Shown here piece by piece: positions 50,628 to 62,476 of a DNA stretch of 64,000 nt. The position numbers and the translations under genes were made by a program. Within the stretch, counting starts at the first letter, position 1. Each line of letters begins with the position of its first letter. Below the pieces are notes generated by a model. It was not told where the DNA came from. It saw only the letters and a program-made list of their open reading frames with translations, and did no database searches. The DNA is from Siniperca chuatsi (taxonomy: Eukaryota; Chordata; Actinopteri; Centrarchiformes; Sinipercidae), in assembly GCF_020085105.1 (NCBI RefSeq), contig NC_058056.1:19206429-19270428 (forward strand). Direction: 5' to 3'.

Positions 50628-53600
50628 ATGCCCCCCAAAAAGGGAGAAGCCCCGAAACAACCTCCATTGATTGGACGATTTGGAACCTCTCTGAAAATTG
50701 GAATTGTGGGATTACCTAATGTCGGGTATGCACATGCTATTAAGTAATGTGGATATTTGCAAAGCATGTTTGTTATGTGAATGAATGAACACATTTTGGA
50801 TTCATCATTCAGGTTTGATTATTGCACTGCTGTCGACACCCTCCTGACTCTGTCCAACCCACAGGAAATCCACCTTTTTCAATGTGCTGACCAAAAGCCA
50901 AGCTGCTGCAGAGAACTTCCCATTCTGCACAATTGACCCAAATGAGAGCAGGGTACCTGTTCCTGATGAGCGTTTTGATTTCCTCTGCCAATACCACAAA
51001 CCAGCCAGGTGTGTGTTATGACAGTGTGTCCTGACAGCTTGTTGCAATTTGTCCAACATCCATATATTTCTGTCTCATTGACTCCTTGTCTGGCTGTTTT
51101 GTCTCTTTAGTAAGGTTCCGGCTTTCCTAAACGTTGTGGATATTGCTGGTCTGGTGAAGGGAGCTCACTCAGGACAGGGACTTGGAAACGCCTTTCTCTC
51201 CCACATCAGTGCCTGTGACGGCATCTTCCACATGACTCGTGAGTTGTCGATACTACTGCCTGCAGCTGCTGTGTAGAGTGGACAGGTGTGAGGAGGGCAA
51301 GTTAAGAGCCATTACTACACTTCTTCACAAGGCCCATTTTAAGAATTCACTCTTGTTATGCCTGTATCTAACCTTAATATTTTATCGTACTGTCCAAAAG
51401 CATTTATAGAATTTTTAGGTTTGCTCAACCTCATCCAAAAGTCTTAGGGATCAACAAAATCAAAGTTCTCAAGTTTATAACTTTAGGAAAGACTTGCATG
51501 GTCATAAATACTGACTGAACAGTTGGGGGTTTAGGAATAAATGGCTGGAATTCACCTGTAATATTAATGAAAGGCCCTCAGATTTCAAAATGTGTGAATT
51601 TTTGTAACAGGCGGACTACATCTGTCAATGCTTGTGTCTTTTAGGTGCTTTTGATGATGAGGATATTATCCACGTGGAAGGTAACGTTGACCCAGTGAGG
51701 GACATTGAGATCATCCACGAGGAGCTGCGACTAAAGGACGAAGAAATGATTGCTCCAATCATCGACAAGCTGGAGAAAACTGCCGTGAGAGGAGGTGACA
51801 AAAAACTCAAACCTGAATATGTAAGTGAAGTGTGTCAGTTGTCCTGTTTCACATTTGTGTCACTATTGGGGGTTAAAGATCATAATCTGTAATCAGTCTG
51901 TATAAATCATATAACCTGCTGCTTCTTGCTTCAGGATATCATGGTGAAGATAAAGAACTGGATAGTGGATGAGAAGAAACACATCAGATTTTACCATGAC
52001 TGGAACGACAAAGAGGTAATGATGTATGTATGTGTGTGCTTGAATGTTTGGTGTAATAATCCTAAAAAAATCACTGGGCTGCTGTATGGATCAGTGGAAA
52101 GACGCAATGTATTCTCAGTGTAGTGGATTAATAGTTATTTTTTTCAAAAAGTCTGTTTCTGTCAGCATTTATTGCATCCTCACTTGTTTGATATACTAAG
52201 TTTTCCACCGCACTCAAGTGTACATTGAGTAAACTTTGTGATCTGTATTACTTTTTATTTTTTTGTTTGTTGTTTTTTGTCTTTTTGACAAATTTCTGCC
52301 ATTTATTTTCTAATGTCCACATTTAAAATGCACATAAAATCCAGTGATTGGTCTGGTGAAATTTTGCTTTCACTGTGTACAGAGTAATCTGATTGATCAT
52401 TATGCCTTCAGTAGGTTTTGAGAAATTCAGTGAACTGAGAACTAAAGTCCCTTTTAAATTCTCTACACAGATTGAGGTGTTGAACAAATACCTGTTTCTG
52501 ACATCCAAGCCCATGATCTACCTGGTCAATCTCTCAGAGAAGGATTACATCAGAAAAAAGAACAAGTGGTAGGTTTGCTTTCAGTGCATGTGCATGCTCC
52601 ATAATTTTTTTTTTTGTTTAAGTATGTAGCTACTCTTGAACATTCAGAATAATTCACCCTGCTGTCTGTTTTTATCAGGTTGGCGAAAATCAAGGAGTGG
52701 GTAGATGCTCATGACCCCGGTTCTCTGGTCATTCCTGTGAGTGGAGCTATCGAGGCTAAACTGCTGGACATGGAGGAGGAGGAGAGGAACAAGTACTGCG
52801 AGGAACAGAAGACACAGAGGTGAGACATACCCACACAATGTAGCAAGAGGAGTAATGTAGGGCTTAACTTCCACGTAGGGCTGCAACTAATGATTAATAT
52901 ACTTGCTGATTAATCTTTCAGTTATTTTCATTATTAATCGTTTAGTCTATACAATGTCAGAATGGTATCCTTTATACTTTCCCTGAGCTCAAGGTGGTGC
53001 TTCGAATTGGCTGCTTTGTCTGACCAACAGTTCAAAATCTCAAACTGATTCCGTTTTAAATAAATTTAAATTTAAATCATTTGGAAACCTGGAAGAATAG
53101 AATGTTTGGCATGTTTAAATTATAGATGACTTAAATTATTTATTATCAAAATTGTTGATGATTAATTGACATTTTGACTTGTCATAGCAGGAAAGGCATA
53201 GCTGTATCTAATAACATTAATGATGGCTTTGTTCCAGTGAGCCAGTATGCACAGTACCAGGGCTGTGCCACACCAAAATGCCATCATAAATGTTGTTAAT
53301 TAGTCCTGTGCTTTTCCTGCTATAACAAGTGAAAGTGTCTACAGTGCAAAAGACCTTTGAGTCAACTGACGTTGAATAATTACTTATAATAATTAATTAT
53401 AACATTGAAAGTCTTAATAACAGAGGTTTGAATACTGCTCTCTATTCTGTCTAAAACACAGATTTGAGGCTTTAATTATTGAATTTGCCTTTTTAAAGAT
53501 GCATTTTTGCTTGAACTGCTCCATCATGGCTTCTCTGTGTGTTTCTAGTGTTCTGACTAAAATAATAAAGGCCGGCTATGCAGCACTACAGCTGGAATAC

Positions 53601-54798
53601 TTCTTCACAGCGGGACCAGATGAGGTGCGAGCATGGACCATCAGGGTAAGTGCTATGAATAACTTTTCTTTAAAGTACATTATTACCTTATGTCCTCGAG
53701 GATTAACTCTTGATACATCCTAGACTAAATAGTTTGTTTCGAAATTGTTGTTTTGTTGTTTGAAAGTGCCATTTACAGAATATTTCTTTTAAGCACAAGA
53801 AATATTCTGTAAAATGTTAGCTTGCATTTTTTAATTTTTGTTAGATATTTATTTACTTATCTCAAATAGGAAGTGCCATTGTTGTCAATGGTATTTGTGG
53901 ATTTGGTTTTTCTTACTATTTGCATTGCTAAAAAAATATCTGAGATGTGGGCAGCAATTTAAAGGTCTGAAACCAGTCTAGCGTTTAATTACGGTTTTGT
54001 GCATTTAATGCTGTATGTGTTTTGATATTTGCAGAATTTCTGAATTTGAAGTGTATTTCACTCACGTGGTTAAGTATTTACAGCACATTTGTTTAATGTG
54101 TAGGTTTCCACTTCTGTATACATTTTGTCCTTAGGGGCCACCGTCCAAGGCCACATTCTTCATAGTTGTCTCTCAAATTCTGTGAAAGTGAGATGTAGAA
54201 TTTTCTTTTTTTTTTTAAATTTATTTATTTTGACATTTTAACGGTATGCTTTGCTCTAGAGTTGCAAATAGAATTGACAGTTTTTTGATCATGTTTGTGA
54301 GCAGCATACTGTGTTAGCATGGGGAGTTACACTATAATGCCTATCTTTATCTATGATAAAATTCTTCAAGGTGGCAATGTGTTTATATATTTTTAAATAT
54401 ATGAGTTATGTTTTTGAAATGTTCTGTTCTGTTTTGCTCCAACAGAAAGGTTCCAAGGCTCCTCAAGCTGCAGGAAAGATCCACACTGACTTTGAGAAAG
54501 GCTTTATCATGGCCGAGGTGATGAAGTACAATGACTTCAAAGAAGAGGGCAGTGAAAGTGCAGCCAAGGTATGTATTTGAATAGAGCCTAATTATAAGCT
54601 TGAACTGGCGCTCTGTTGAATTTCTGCCAATAACGACATTGACACTCTGAGAACAACTTAAATTTGTCTTTGACTTCATTCCCTCTTTCACAGGCTGCTG
54701 GGAAATACAGGCAACAGGGCAGGAACTACGTCGTGGAGGACGGGGACATTATCTTTTTCAAATTCAACACACCCAATGCTCCTAAAAAGAAACCATGA
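50628..54798 (+). CDS. ola1: Obg-like ATPase 1
   Basis: Cytosolic P-loop NTPase of the Obg/YchF family that hydrolyses ATP rather than GTP; linked to translation, stress response and centrosome control in known homologues. Ten coding exons give 396 aa, the length I recall for human OLA1: 50628-50725, 50865-51008, 51111-51238, 51645-51820, 51935-52015, 52471-52568, 52679-52819, 53549-53645, 54446-54568, 54694-54798. The P-loop GLPNVGKST spans the first junction; the Walker B/G3 region reads [19 protein letters not shown]; the specificity motif is NLSEKD instead of the G-protein NKxD, as expected for YchF-type ATPases. The C-terminal TGS part ends with [17 protein letters not shown] and [15 protein letters not shown]. 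The start codon follows an acceptor directly and gives MPPKKGE, the conserved N-terminus. Confidence 0.97.
52876..53172 (-). repeat. dispersed repeat family 1, copy D (opposite orientation)
   Basis: It opens tagggctgcaactaatgatt and carries attattaatcgtttagtcta and tgtcagaatgg, which is the reverse-complement layout of the copy at 36156. The interior is strongly diverged and the right end decays in gatgattaattgacatttt. It lies in an ola1 intron. Confidence 0.65.
53177..53330. repeat. imperfect palindromic MITE-like element
   Basis: Arms acttgtcatagcaggaaagg (from 53177) and the inverted cttttcctgctataacaagt (to 53330) pair closely, and the pairing continues inwards around aataacattaatgatggc / gccatcataaatgttgtt. 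A hairpin of about 150 bp results. It abuts the repeat copy ending near 53172, inside an ola1 intron. Confidence 0.65.
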
Positions 54799-55725
54799 GA
54801 CCACACAATCACCAGAGGGAGAACTCAGAATACAGTTTAGTTGGGCCTCAAAGAGCCACACTGTCTGCTGATTTTCATACTTTTCTCTTCAGTTCAGAGG
54901 ATCAACTCATGACCTGGCTGGCCAGAGGTATTTATTCAACTGGCCTCCCAGGTCTGGACCAGAATCTGTTGAAATTATTCTTTATAATGTTTCTATACAA
55001 GAATAGCACACATTCCTACCTGTAATATTTTGAGCTAATTTTCATTTGCACCACTGTAACAGTCAAACATTTGTAAAAACATTATATTCCAGCTTTCATG
55101 GTCTCAAGGACGAATAGGTATATATGAATTGAGAAATATATCATTTCTGATTTTTACTGGAAATAGCCTAATATGAAACTGTAACAGAACACAAACTGCA
55201 TATTGCTTTCTAGTTGATGCTGACACTATCCATGTGTTTTTTTAATATGCATCAGGCTCTTTTCTAGATGCCTTTTGATCATTTAAGCCACAATACTCAA
55301 AGATACAGTTTTATTTTTTTATTTTTTGCAATAGGTCTGTGAGACAATCTTTGATTCCTCTGAGTAATAACAGCTTGCCTTTCTGTCATTTGCTGACAAT
55401 TACCTTCATGATGACTGCTGATCAATTAACAAGCTCTCACATCATAACACTCTTAATTGGTGCTTTATTACAGGCAGGTGTGCTCTCAATCTGTAAATTG
55501 CTTCCCGTATCATAAAAAAACTTGTAATCAGTGCAACATGAGTGAGTAATATACAGCATGTGTCTGCTACAGGTTCATAATCAGCATTAATTAAGTAAAG
55601 GCCATCTGGAATCAGTTTTAGGTCTTTTCCCCTAAAATTAAAAAGATTTCTTAGTTCCTTTCTGCCTTTTCTCTAAATGTTTTACTATTTTTATGCTTTT
55701 CACAATAAAGTCATAATACCTTAGC
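54799..55725 (+). other. ola1: ola1 3' untranslated region
   Basis: Non-coding sequence with a canonical AATAAA at 55704-55709. The end is inferred from this signal. Confidence 0.6.
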
Positions 55726-57845
55726 CTTATCCAATAATGTTAAAATATACAGTGTCTGTAAAGGTTTGAGTGGCACAGTGTTTGAGAAAATGAAAGCCAT
55801 CACTCAGTGTTACACTTCAGGCCAATACTATGCTGTATTCTGAGGATGTTATTTTAGAGCAAAGCAGGATTCCCTGCCAGTGCAGGATCACTTATCTGAA
55901 TTGAGAATGTTGTTATACTGCTTTTACTGACTTAGTTTGGGCTCCACCCTGCTTAACAAGACTATGCTTCATCAGCTGCAGGAGTACTCTGTGGATCATC
56001 TGGACAATACAGCCTGTTTCACCTGTCCTCGCTGCCTCCACGGTGTGAATGTCTTTATTTTCAAGAGTACCTAACAAATCCCCTCACCAAACTTCTCACC
56101 AAATTGTGGACTAAGATAGAAATCCTGTGAACTTAAGGGAGCCACGGTATAATAAATGCCATCCTCATCAATATGCATGTCAATAAAACCAGACAAACCT
56201 GGCGCTGCTTTGCATATTTCAAATTTTTCCTCAGGACAAAGTCACAACATAAGGGAATGAGGTAATGTGCAGGAATATGGAACCTGGATTGTGCCACTGG
56301 ATAATCATAGGCTTTTACAGTGTTTGATTACAATCAGTTAATAAATTTATGTTTAAACAAGCTATTATGAATTGAATAACTCGATTTGTCTTTAAATGAG
56401 GCATTAATTAACTTTAAGTAAAAAGTTAATTCTAAAGTGATCCCAAAATTCAAACTAAATGGTAAAGTCGGAAAGAAATCAAAGTCTCATTTGCCAATTA
56501 TATTTCCTTTTTTAAATGTTAAATAAATTGAATTTTAAGCTGATGGGAGTTGTCAAGGAAATGTAGATATTCAAATTTCCATCTTTTTTACTTTTTGAGC
56601 ATGATGAGGACTTATCCAAGTTGATTTATGGGATGAGATTCAAAGGCGTATTTGATTGTTTTTTGTCAACTGCTGTTTCAAAGGTCAAGAATGAACTTTC
56701 AATTTGAAAATTTTTTCCTGCCTTAACATTTAGTTTTCACTTTGTGGTCACTGTGATTGAAAGACTGCTCTTATTTTTTATTTTAACTTCATGAACTCAT
56801 TATGTAATTCAATTTATAATATATATATTTTTAAATGCATCTAGTCATTAAATTCATTATAATTAAACATGGTAAAAGTCAGTACTGCAGTGACACACTC
56901 CCGCTCCATACAGGAAGGGATGTAATCATGTGGAAGTTTTAAAACATTTCCTTTTTAAATGGCTTTTACTGTGGACAAAACCATGAATGTTGTCCCTTGT
57001 TTTGATTATCTATAAAAACTTTTAAAATGTCCACTTTTGACCATGTAAAAACAGGAGCTGAGAAAACGATCTCTTCTCAAGGTCATCTTGTTGGAGCTTT
57101 CAACAGTCTTCATCAGCACGTGAAGTTTGCTCATGTTTATGGAACTGTGGATGTTCAACCTTTGAATTATTCTTAAAACTTATATCTGAGCAAACTTCAT
57201 CTATTGATAAAAGTATGTGATAATGGTCAACAGATCCACAACAAGAGAGTGGACGTTGAAGGTCATTTGTCATTTGAAATATTCATTTGTAAATGTCAAC
57301 ATACATTTAATAAGCAGGTGATGTTGTGTCACAGCTTGTTGTGAGACAATAATCTCATACTATCACAATAACAACAACAATACTATTTCTGCTGAAACAT
57401 TGGGTGTTTTGTTTGTGAATATCATGAGTCATAAAATTAGTGCTGAGAACTTGCAATGATTTTTTAGTTAATATGTGACAATTTGGACACAAAATAAATT
57501 GTAACCAGCTACAACTTAGTGTAGGGCTGTAATACTTAAAGCTACCTGGTGGTATTGAGGCCAACTGAAAATGGAGGCCAACTACAGTGAACGTAAGTAA
57601 CCAAAACTTTAAAAGCTGACTCCTCGGACGTCTATTGCAGAGTTATGGCCAAAAGAAAACGCACTGCCTTAAAACAACAACCAAGCTTTAGAATATATAA
57701 CTTTATTTTACATTAAAAGTGTATAATTTCGATACAAGCGCTGCTGTTTTGCAAGTATCGCTGTTAAGTATTTAACTGCATTCCATCTTTCTTTCTCAAC
57801 AAACAGGAAACACACATCCTATAAAAAATGATTGACATCCCCGTT
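55726..57845 (+). other. ola1-sp3 intergenic region
   Basis: AT-rich sequence without a gene that I can support. It holds the small inverted repeat at 57121-57199. Two further AATAAA-like words (near 56150 and 56180) exist but no upstream coding sequence needs them. Confidence 0.6.
57121..57199. repeat. small inverted repeat upstream of sp3
   Basis: tgaagtttgctca (57121-57133) and its exact inverse tgagcaaacttca (57187-57199) are separated by 53 bp. It may be part of an old transposable element; the flanks show nothing else I recognise. Confidence 0.4.
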
Positions 57846-58095
57846 AGCCACTGACGTCAACAAACCCCTCGCTTAGCCAATCGCCCGAGAGAAGAAGGGC
57901 GGGACGTCCTGTAATGTGATGCAAATTCGACAGTCAAGCTTGTTAGTCCCACCTTTTTGTGTTTCCCGCACCGTCAATCAAAATAGAAAAAAATCGACCC
58001 GAATTCACCGATCAACACTAGCCCGCCTTTGATAAAATAATCATGTTTGGAGTTTAGTTGATCAGATAATCCTCCCGGTTACTACCATTCACGCT
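57846..58095 (+). promoter_or_regulatory. sp3: sp3 promoter region
   Basis: A compact cluster of sites lies 170-245 bases before the first ATG: a full palindromic CRE tgacgtca (57852-57859), a CCAAT box (57877-57881), a GC/Sp box gggcgggac (57897-57905) and a perfect octamer atgcaaat (57919-57926). There is no TATA box. The GC box would allow Sp-family autoregulation. The sites are seen in the sequence; their use is inferred. Confidence 0.6.
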
Positions 58096-61000
58096 ATGAC
58101 TGGTACGTAAACATTTACCGCATCGAAGCGTGCAACTAATCGGTGAGTTTGTGCAACCTACAGCGAAGCAAACTGCGTCTTTTTATCGTTTGCTCTACTG
58201 CTAACTAGCTAGCCATGGTTAGCTAACTGAGCTAGCTGGCTAGCCACGGAGTTGACAAAGTAAACAGTCAATCTGGGCCGAAATCGCATCAGAATCTCCG
58301 CTGCAAAGTTGAATTTCGCAGTCAGCTCCTTTTGGACTGGAGAGTGGGGATGCTTTGCGGGCTTTTCTGGCAGGCAGGAGTTGAAGATTATAGAGTTTTG
58401 CTGAGTTTCCCCCTATCTCCCTGCTAGCGCCAGAGCAGCCTCTGAAACAAGGAGAAATGGCGTCCGCGGACGTGGACAGCAGTCAAAGCGAATTTCTGCA
58501 ACCCGGCGGCGCAGCGGAAACACAGGTATCCGACATTTTCTAGCTCGTCTTTATCGCTCGCTTTCGATTGCTGGTTGTGTTTTTGAGAGCATGAAGTTCA
58601 CACGTTTTAAAATTTTGATGGCATGGGGTGAAAGCCGTACACTTCCTGTGTTCCCCTCAATAACGGCCACCCACTTTACCCCTGTAAAACCCGCCCATAG
58701 TGGGTAGGACACTGAAGTCAGTCACTTGGGTCGGCTCGCTGGAAGATAGCCGGTGTACCTTGGGCTGGGAGGATGTCGGGGTGTGATAATATTGCAGGGA
58801 TAGCTTCCATAATCAAAACAGTAGCGTTCAGTTGTGTTGTAATAGCCACCCATCCCCCACACCCTGCTCTCGACCACTTCTGAGCCTGTTATCTTCACTC
58901 TGTGTTGGTGGTTTCATGTAGCTCGTGCCTGTTTTATCGCTTTGAATCAGCACAAATCCTACATGATCCTCCTCTGTCTATGATTTACTCTCTTTGATCA
59001 GCACAGTCTTGGAATCTATAACTGGTTTCCAGACAATAGCCAGGCTGGTTCCCTTTTCCTGTGATCTAATTTAGAAACTGAGATGAATCTTCTTGTAGAA
59101 GTGTGATTTGTCCTTGTTAATGTCAGTGTTAATTTTACTCCCAGACGACAGATATGTCAGCTATTCAGCTGACTGGTTCAGACCGATGGGAGGTGTTAAC
59201 TCCTGTCTCAACTGGAAAGGAAGACCATGGAGTCGTTCACATTCCAAACTCGGGGATTGTCACGTCCAACGGGCAGTACATGCTTCCTATTGGGAGTCTT
59301 CCCAGCCAGCCCATTTATGTTACAGCGTCTGGGAATGAGGCTGCCGCCAATGGCGTGTCAGGCATTCAGTATCAGGTAAGAAGAGACAGAAACACTTTTA
59401 AGATACAGTAGGTGTTCTGTTCAGGTGACGATCTTGCTCAAAACAGTCGCTCCTTCTTCCAGGTCATCCCCCAAATCCAAAATGCAGATGGGACACTTGC
59501 AGGATTCCAAACACAGGGATTGGATGATGGCACGGGGCAGATCCAGCTCCTCCAAGATGGCAGCCAGGGCAGCATCGCAATCAGTTGTGCCACGACGGCG
59601 GCCACAGACCTTCTTACGCAGGCGGGGCAAGTACAGTCAATCCAAGGCGTCCCGCTGGCTGGGGGGGCAGCATACACCGGCACAGTACCTGTAGGGCTGC
59701 CCGGCAACATAACATTCGTCCCTATAAACAGTTTGGATCTGGAGTCTCTAGGGCTGACCGGAGCGCAGACAGTCCCCATCGCAACAGGGGTAACACCTGA
59801 AGGTCAGCTGATCATGAGCGATCAGGATGCTAGCGCCAAACAGCCGCTGGTGACGGTGAGCGATGGCGGCGCCAACCCAGAACTCTACGTGCCAACCACC
59901 ACTTCCTCCTCCAACTCCTCCCATCTTCCGGAGACCATTGACGGCACCGGGGTTCTGACCCAAGCAACCGCCGTATCCGCAGGCGTGTCCGACCCCTCCT
60001 CCTCGACAAATTTCAACTCCCACAACCACCTTCAGCAAATCCAGGTCAGAGTGTGTGTCCTTAACACCATGTCATGTGTATGTGTGTCAGGCCTGTGTGC
60101 TTTAAGAGTGGTTCCCAGCCAGGCGTGAGGACGGTCCCAAGATAAATCTGATGCGTGACAAGAATTTAAGTTATAAGAAGGAAAATAAATAAAAAGGCCT
60201 AATAATATTCCTCAAAGTAAGGTATCAAAACATTTTTAATTTTGGCACTGGTATCTAGACATTTCAAGTGATATCTAGCCCTAATGATGAGGGGTATTAG
60301 GTAGACATTTTAAGGGGTCACAAGCCAAAAGGGTTGGGAACGACTGCTTTAAGGCCACAATAGAGCTCACTTTTATGTTATGTGTTGTTACTGTGTATTT
60401 AACCCATTGGAATTACATTACTTTGTTTGTTGAAGCTTTCAATGTGCCTGACATGTATCCCAAATTTCCCATAATTTAATTGGCTGACCCACATAGGTAG
60501 ATTTGCCTCCCTACTAGGGATGTTTCTTTTTCCTTGCACATGTTTATATACTCTATAACTACAATTGAAAGTGCAGACTGCTAGAATGATGCATTCATAT
60601 AGATTGGGGGGGGGGTATACTACCAGCTCTCAAGTGTACAGAGGTCCCCACCTAAATGGTTAACAACCACAAATACATTCTTAGCCTGTGGGAAATGCTC
60701 TAGCTTGCAATTTATTTACATGATTAAGGCTAACTATCCACCGTACAATTAAAGCAGGACCTCCTACATAGAAACAAGAGGTGAATGCTGCTTTCTCAGC
60801 TTTTGTGTGTAATTGTAATTTATTTTGCTGTTTCCTTACTCTGCAGGTCTCATCCTCTAACGCCACCACTATCTCGCAGCCCATCCTGCAGCTGTCTGGG
60901 GACAATCAGTCCCAGGTAGCCCAGGTGGCTCAGGGTCAGGACCTGAATGCAGCAGCAGGTCAGACTCTACAGAGTGTGCAGCTGGTCAACCCGGGGACCT

Positions 61001-62476
61001 TCCTCATCCAGGCCCAAACTGTCACTGCTACTGGACAGATCCAGTGGCAGACCTTTCAGGTAACCTATAAGGAGTGTGTTTGATGTTTCCTCATATTTGG
61101 AAGCAGCAGAGTGGTCTACAGAAGTTTCCTATGGATGTTCGATTACTAACATGTATCCCATCTCTCTGTGTAGGTTCAGGGTGTCCAGTCACTCCAGGGG
61201 CTCCAGTTGCCCCAGGGGCAGGGGCAGGCCCAGCAGCTGACCTTAGCCCCAGTCCAGACCCTCCCTCTAGGCCAGACAGGCCAGGTCAGCCTGCCCAACC
61301 TCCAGACAGTCACTGTGAACTCTGTAACACAATCTGGAGTTCAGTACACACAAGGGGAGGATGCAAACAGTCCAGCTGGTATGGGACACCTGCACATACT
61401 TTAGACCTGCACACATAATTCTTCATTTTTATGAGCAAATATTAAATTTCCCGTGTCAAATCACTTAAAGAGAAATCTAAATCTTCTTCTTCTTCACTGT
61501 TTCAGGTATCCAGATAAAGGAGGAGCCAGACTCTGAGGAGTGGCAGCTTAGCGGAGACTCCACGCTGAACCCCAGCGACCTGAACAACCTGCGTGTTCAG
61601 ATGGGAGATGAGGACATGGATACGCAGGGCGGGGAGGGCAAGAGGCTCCGCAGAGTAGCCTGCACCTGTCCCAACTGCAAAGAGTCTGGAGGAAGGTGGG
61701 CCCCTGGAAAAACACACATATTACAGATTCAGATTCCAGTTAAGCTCATTACAAAAGATAAAAAGAATTAACACGAAATGATGCCCTAAAACTTTATTAA
61801 ACATCATAATTACAGTAATAAGAAATTATATTACAACCACATTATGCAGTTTTTTGCAGTTACAGCCAATTTTAATACAACCATAAAATGCATTTTAGCG
61901 ACACCTTTCAGTGATACGACTACGACACCCAGATGTTGTTCATTGCAACGGCTGTACAAACCACTTAATGTCTCAAAACCTCAAATTACCTTCTCTTTTA
62001 TCGCTCTTTTATAGTTTTAGAACTTGTGTTTAGCTGGAAATGATCTGTTACAACCAGCTTTACATTCTGTATTTAAGTAGTTAAACTGGTGTTAAATCCT
62101 GTTCACGTGGCATTGACAATTTGCATTGTTGTGTCTTTTATTTAGCTTTGTGTATCATTAAATTGCATATTTTCAGCCTTGGAATTCATTTAGTTTGATT
62201 CTTGTGTTTAAAACAACAACTGATCATCCACAGTATTTGCGTTTTTCTACTCATTTTGTATTTTTCCGGCATTTCACAGAGGTTCAGGGATGGGGAAGAA
62301 GAAGCAGCATATCTGCCACATCGCCGGCTGCGGGAAAGTTTATGGGAAGACGTCTCATCTCCGAGCTCACCTGCGCTGGCACAGCGGAGAGAGACCCTTC
62401 GTCTGCAACTGGATGTTCTGTGGGAAGAGATTCACCAGGAGCGACGAGCTGCAAAGACACAGGAGGACACACACAG
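58096..62476 (+). CDS. sp3: transcription factor Sp3, partial (last exon beyond window)
   Basis: GC-box-binding activator/repressor of the Sp/KLF family. Eight coding exons are in the window (574 codons plus one base): 58096-58102, 58428-58525, 59145-59375, 59463-60044, 60847-61059, 61174-61378, 61506-61695, 62280-62476. Order: [20 protein letters not shown] start, Gln/Ser/Thr-rich activation domains with [13 protein letters not shown] and [20 protein letters not shown] (glutamine-rich domain B), the [19 protein letters not shown] inhibitory segment with a SUMO site, a Btd box ([12 protein letters not shown]), then zinc finger 1 ([20 protein letters not shown]) and finger 2 ([19 protein letters not shown]). 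The third finger and C-terminus must follow after 64000. Sp3 rather than Sp1 or Sp4 is favoured by the N-terminus, the IKEE segment and linkage to ola1. Which fish duplicate (sp3a/sp3b) cannot be told. Confidence 0.92.

Noticed and set aside
58096-62476. sp1 or sp4 instead of sp3
   Set aside because: The MTAPE start, IKEE segment and ola1 linkage fit sp3 best.
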